52,785 nucleotides of DNA from a virus: the IMG/VR virus record IMGVR_UViG_3300035145_002598, positions 1-52,785 of that record; one strand, 5' to 3'. Both the position numbers and the translations under genes were made by a program. Below are positions 50,317 through 52,785 of this stretch, in pieces. Under the pieces are notes generated by a model. That model ran no database searches. It saw only the letters and a program-made list of their open reading frames with translations, and was not told the origin of the DNA. The first letter of the stretch is position 1. Each line of letters starts with the position of its first letter.

Positions 50317-50660
50317 TCAAACAGGACCCGACGGTGTACGAGACGCCGATCAAGAGACGCGGAGCGGGGCGACCGCGTAAAGCGCAGAAGCAGACAGCGG
50401 AGGAGCGACGCGCGTATCAGCGCGAATACAACCAGCGCCCCGAGGTGATCGAGAGGCGTAAGGCGTGGATGCGCGAGTATCGGAGGATGCGGCGATCCAC
50501 AGAGACGCCCGAGGAGCGCGAGGAGCGCCTCGCCTACGCGCGCCTATGGAGAGAGGCGAAGCGCGCGAGCGAGACCGACGAGGAGCGCGAGGCGCGCCTC
50601 GTGCGTCAACGTATGTATCAGCGCAAATACAAGCAACGAAAGAAGGAGCGAGCGCAGTGA
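50313..50660 (+). CDS. Charged-repeat helical protein 4
   Basis: The 115-residue protein has an N-terminal segment KRRGAGRPRKAQK, which looks like an AT-hook (GRPRK). This is followed by ETPEEREERLAYARLWREAK-type repeats. The end overlaps the start of protein 5 (GTGA). The hook motif supports DNA binding by the family. Confidence 0.65.
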   Translation: MIKQDPTVYETPIKRRGAGRPRKAQKQTAEERRAYQREYNQRPEVIERRKAWMREYRRMRRSTETPEEREERLAYARLWREAKRASETDEEREARLVRQRMYQRKYKQRKKERAQ

Positions 50661-50875
50661 CAGAGGAGCAACGAGAGAAGCAGCGCGCATACATGCGCGA
50701 GTACATGAGGAGGAAGCGGGCGACGGAGACGCCCGAGGAGCGCGCCGAGCGTCTGCGCTTCGACAGGATGCGCGCGCGGATCCGCTTAGACGCTGAGACA
50801 GAGGAGCAGCGCGAGCGGAGACTCGCGAAATGTCGCGCGTATTACCACGCTAAGAAGAAGGAGACGCAACGATGA
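50657..50875 (+). CDS. Charged-repeat helical protein 5
   Basis: The GTG start at 50657 overlaps the previous stop, giving 72 residues. Repeats are ETPEERAERLRFDRMRARIR and ETEEQRERRLAKCRAYYHAK. It ends ETQR and overlaps the DUF3310 gene (ATGA). It is the shortest member and contains one cysteine. Confidence 0.65.
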   Translation: MTEEQREKQRAYMREYMRRKRATETPEERAERLRFDRMRARIRLDAETEEQRERRLAKCRAYYHAKKKETQR

Positions 50876-51105
50876 GCGATCCAGTGAACCACCCCTCGCA
50901 TTATCGCGGGGGCGTGTATGAGGCGATCAACGTGATCTCCGCGTGGAGGCTCGACTTCGCGCGCGGGAACGTGGTCAAATACATATGTCGCGCGGGGTTG
51001 AAATCGAAGGAGACGGAGCTCGAGGACCTGCTCAAAGCGCGGGAGTATCTCGATTTCGCGATCGCTCAGCTCTCCGAATCGGAGTCCGGCGAGTCCGACG
51101 ACTGA
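50872..51105 (+). CDS. DUF3310 (SaV-like) protein
   Basis: The 77-residue protein has the DUF3310 pattern: VNHPSHYRGG, then YEAINVISAW, GNVVKYICRAGLKSKETELE and DLLKAREYLDFAI. The family is common in phages near nucleotide or replication genes; its role is not established. It closes the charged-repeat operon and overlaps the end of the opposite-strand membrane gene by 40 bases. Confidence 0.8.
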   Translation: MSDPVNHPSHYRGGVYEAINVISAWRLDFARGNVVKYICRAGLKSKETELEDLLKAREYLDFAIAQLSESESGESDD

Positions 51106-51542
51106 GAGGGGAGCCAACGAGAGACGGTCTCATCGAGCTCGACGCGCTCGGGTGACGGTCTCTCTCTGAGCTCGAGCGCGCTGAGTCGCTCGATGATCGC
51201 GCGCTGTAGATCCGTGATCATGTCGCGGTGAATCTGGAGTTGAATCTGCGCGTCCCTCAATCGGGCGATCAGCGCCTCGCGGTCCGCGTTCGCCTTGCCG
51301 AGCTTGTCGCGCAGCTCCTCGACTTCGCTCGGATCTCGACCGCTCGCGATCGCGAGCATCGACGAGATTGAGCCGGTGATGACGCCGAGAATACCCACCA
51401 ACACATCCCGATTCTGATCGACGATCGTGACGCGCGCGAGGAACACGACGAGCCCGACGACGAGCAGTAAAAAGAACACGGCGAACCACCAACCGCGTCG
51501 CGCTTTGTATTCGTCCAACTCCGTCACCTGTTCGCTCACCAT
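51066..51542 (-). CDS. Two-TM membrane protein with coiled coil, partner of the cyclase
   Basis: The 158-residue protein has TM segments at 18-40 (WWFAVFFLLLVVGLVVFLAR) and 46-66 (VLVGILGVITGSISSMLAIA). A long charged helix follows at about 70-130 (VEELRDKLGKANADREALIA), then a disordered acidic end. Its start overlaps the cyclase end by 7 bases, so the two are co-translated. It could be a PycTM-type effector opened by a cyclic nucleotide, or a holin-like protein; no nucleotide-binding domain is visible. The 3' end overlaps the DUF3310 gene by 40 bases. Confidence 0.6.
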   Translation of the reverse strand: MVSEQVTELDEYKARRGWWFAVFFLLLVVGLVVFLARVTIVDQNRDVLVGILGVITGSISSMLAIASGRDPSEVEELRDKLGKANADREALIARLRDAQIQLQIHRDMITDLQRAIIERLSALELRERPSPERVELDETVSRWLPSQSSDSPDSDSES

Positions 51543-52363
51543 TGCTTAAACGCCTCTCTGATCGCTTCGACGGCGATCACGATATAATCGAACCAATCTA
51601 ACCAGGTCACGCCCCACAAGTGACGCCCATCTCGATTCGACATCCACGGGTATATCATAGCGAGAATGTAACCGACGCTGATCCAAGCGAGCCGATACGC
51701 GCTCCACAGCGCCCACTCCCTCCAACGACGATGACGCGCGCGCGATCGAATCGCTTTAGCGCCCCCGACGCGCTTCGCCTTCTCGTTACCGCGCGGAGGT
51801 TGAAGCGACTCGATGGTGTCGCCCACAGCGTACAGCGTGACGGGGTCTCTGACACCCTTGAATCGATAGAGCCCAACGCACGCGAAGCGCGTCCCCTTGG
51901 GCGTCTGTGGGTTCGTTCGATTGCGTACCGCGCGCATCGCGTCCCGCGTGAGGATGACTTGACCCGCTTCGCAGACGGACATCGCGCGCGCGGAGATGTT
52001 CTTCGCGACCCCCTCGAGCTCGACGGACTTCGCTCCGACGGCTGAGTAGAGCTCGTCCTGCGTAACCTCCACAATGTCCCCGTAATGAACGCCGATCCGC
52101 GCGTCGATCTTGACGCGTTGCGGGATCTGGGCTTGATAGTGAAGCGCGAAATTGAGCGCGTCGATCGGTCGCTCGAACGACAACAAGAAGCCGTCGCTCC
52201 TGTCGATCTCGCGCCCGTTGAATCGGTAGAGCAGAGAGCGCGCGAGCCGGTCGTGATATTGTAACCACGTCGCAGCGCGCATCGCCCCGACGCGTTGCAC
52301 GAACGCGGTCGAGCCGATCAGGTCGAGCAATACGATCGCGAGTCTGCGGTGCTTGAGCTCCAT
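51536..52363 (-). CDS. Class III nucleotidyl cyclase with C-terminal membrane segments
   Basis: The ATG at 52363 (GAGG upstream) gives 275 residues; longer starts lie in the divergent promoter region. Residues 1-185 are a class III cyclase domain: LLDLIGSTAF with metal Asp D14, SDGFLLSF with D57, DARIGVHYGDIVEV, KNISARAM with N122 and R126, and GLYRFKGVRDPVTLYAVGD. The residue that is usually Lys for adenine (three before the Gly-Asp pair) reads as Ile, so the product may not be cAMP. About 217-240 and 252-272 are membrane helices at the C-terminus. The following gene is a two-TM protein in the same operon. Pycsar-type defence or phage signalling is inferred. Confidence 0.78.
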   Translation of the reverse strand: MELKHRRLAIVLLDLIGSTAFVQRVGAMRAATWLQYHDRLARSLLYRFNGREIDRSDGFLLSFERPIDALNFALHYQAQIPQRVKIDARIGVHYGDIVEVTQDELYSAVGAKSVELEGVAKNISARAMSVCEAGQVILTRDAMRAVRNRTNPQTPKGTRFACVGLYRFKGVRDPVTLYAVGDTIESLQPPRGNEKAKRVGGAKAIRSRARHRRWREWALWSAYRLAWISVGYILAMIYPWMSNRDGRHLWGVTWLDWFDYIVIAVEAIREAFKQW

Positions 52364-52424
52364 GTGTCCTCGATTCAGCGCGCGTGTGATACACTCCACA
52401 TGATAACAGAGAGGAGCGTCACAG

Positions 52425-52785
52425 ATGGACGAGCACAACACCAGAGTCGAGAACTGTATCGCGCGCGCAGAAGACGCGCACGCGTTTAACGTCACCGAGC
52501 CCCCTCGCGGGTATTACGTCGATAAGGACGGCGTGATCTTGAAGAAGGGCGTGAGCGGATTCAGCGAGGTGTCGGGCGAGGACGAGTGTCACCGCGGAGC
52601 CGAGATCATCCGATACATCAACGACGGTCTCGGGTGGTCTAAAGAGGACCCCTACACCAACTCGTACAACCTGAAGATCGGCGGGTTCAGTTGGTGCGGA
52701 GCGTTCGCTGCGTGGTGTGACATCACGCTGAAAGCGGAGCTCCGTAAAAAAGTGATGCCGTCCACGTATCGCTTGTGGGAGTTCT
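52425..52785 (+). CDS. CHAP/peptidoglycan hydrolase-like lysin, partial (right end open)
   Basis: The ATG at 52425, with GAGGAG upstream (52411-52416), opens a frame with no stop to the window end (120 codons seen). Residues about 85-100 read FSWCGAFAAWC, the catalytic-cysteine pattern of CHAP/NlpC-like phage lysins ('WC.AFv.WC'). The N-terminal 80 residues are acidic with no signal peptide. It is divergent from the cyclase. The His part of the active site would lie outside the window. Confidence 0.6.
   Translation, partial: MDEHNTRVENCIARAEDAHAFNVTEPPRGYYVDKDGVILKKGVSGFSEVSGEDECHRGAEIIRYINDGLGWSKEDPYTNSYNLKIGGFSWCGAFAAWCDITLKAELRKKVMPSTYRLWEF

Noticed and set aside
1-52785. tRNA genes
   Set aside because: No cloverleaf with TTC-type T-loop and paired acceptor ends was found by eye; a dedicated tRNA scan would be needed to be sure.

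Overview
The window is part of the genome of a tailed phage with a contractile tail (myovirus type). It has a high GC content and its genes are packed tightly, mostly joined by 1-8 nt stop/start overlaps. Evidence for the tail type is the run sheath, tube, two-part chaperone, tape measure, hub, spike, LysM/gp25-like wedge and baseplate J. The host cannot be named from sequence. The secreted lytic transglycosylase and spanin-like membrane proteins suggest a Gram-negative host. Portal and prohead protease are not visible and the last gene runs off the right edge, so the genome is larger than the window.

Layout. (1) 1-19.5 kb, plus strand: scaffold-like protein, major capsid protein with an inserted Ig-like domain, neck/completion proteins, then tail and baseplate genes. 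(2) 19.5-28.5 kb, plus strand: replication. A giant primase-helicase, a Fe-S PD-(D/E)XK nuclease joined to a second domain, an SNF2-like helicase, an SSB-like protein and a family A DNA polymerase. Promoters, a palindrome and a terminator lie between transcription units. (3) 28.5-36.1 kb, minus strand: large terminase, a 1070-residue repetitive tail fibre, three small fibre-head-like proteins and three small membrane/coiled-coil proteins. (4) 36.1-43.0 kb: a secreted lytic transglycosylase and a nucleotide module (class II ribonucleotide reductase, deoxynucleoside kinase, ThyX, dCMP deaminase) with a RecU-like resolvase and small membrane proteins. (5) 43.1-45.6 kb: a serine recombinase, then about 1.1 kb without genes holding two repeat families and an AT-rich core (likely origin or partition-like site), then a tandem ribbon-helix-helix (RHH) gene whose promoter spacer is a perfect palindrome. 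(6) 45.6-52.8 kb: a small-terminase-like gene, unknown genes, five tandem paralogous genes for extremely charged helical proteins, a DUF3310 protein, and on the minus strand a class III nucleotidyl cyclase overlapping a two-TM gene. A CHAP-like lysin begins divergently and is cut by the window edge.

The most unusual parts are the cyclase/membrane pair (Pycsar-like in layout), the five-gene charged-repeat cassette, the structured repeat locus beside the RHH gene, the nuclease gene that contains what looks like a former gene start, and a near absence of GGCC.
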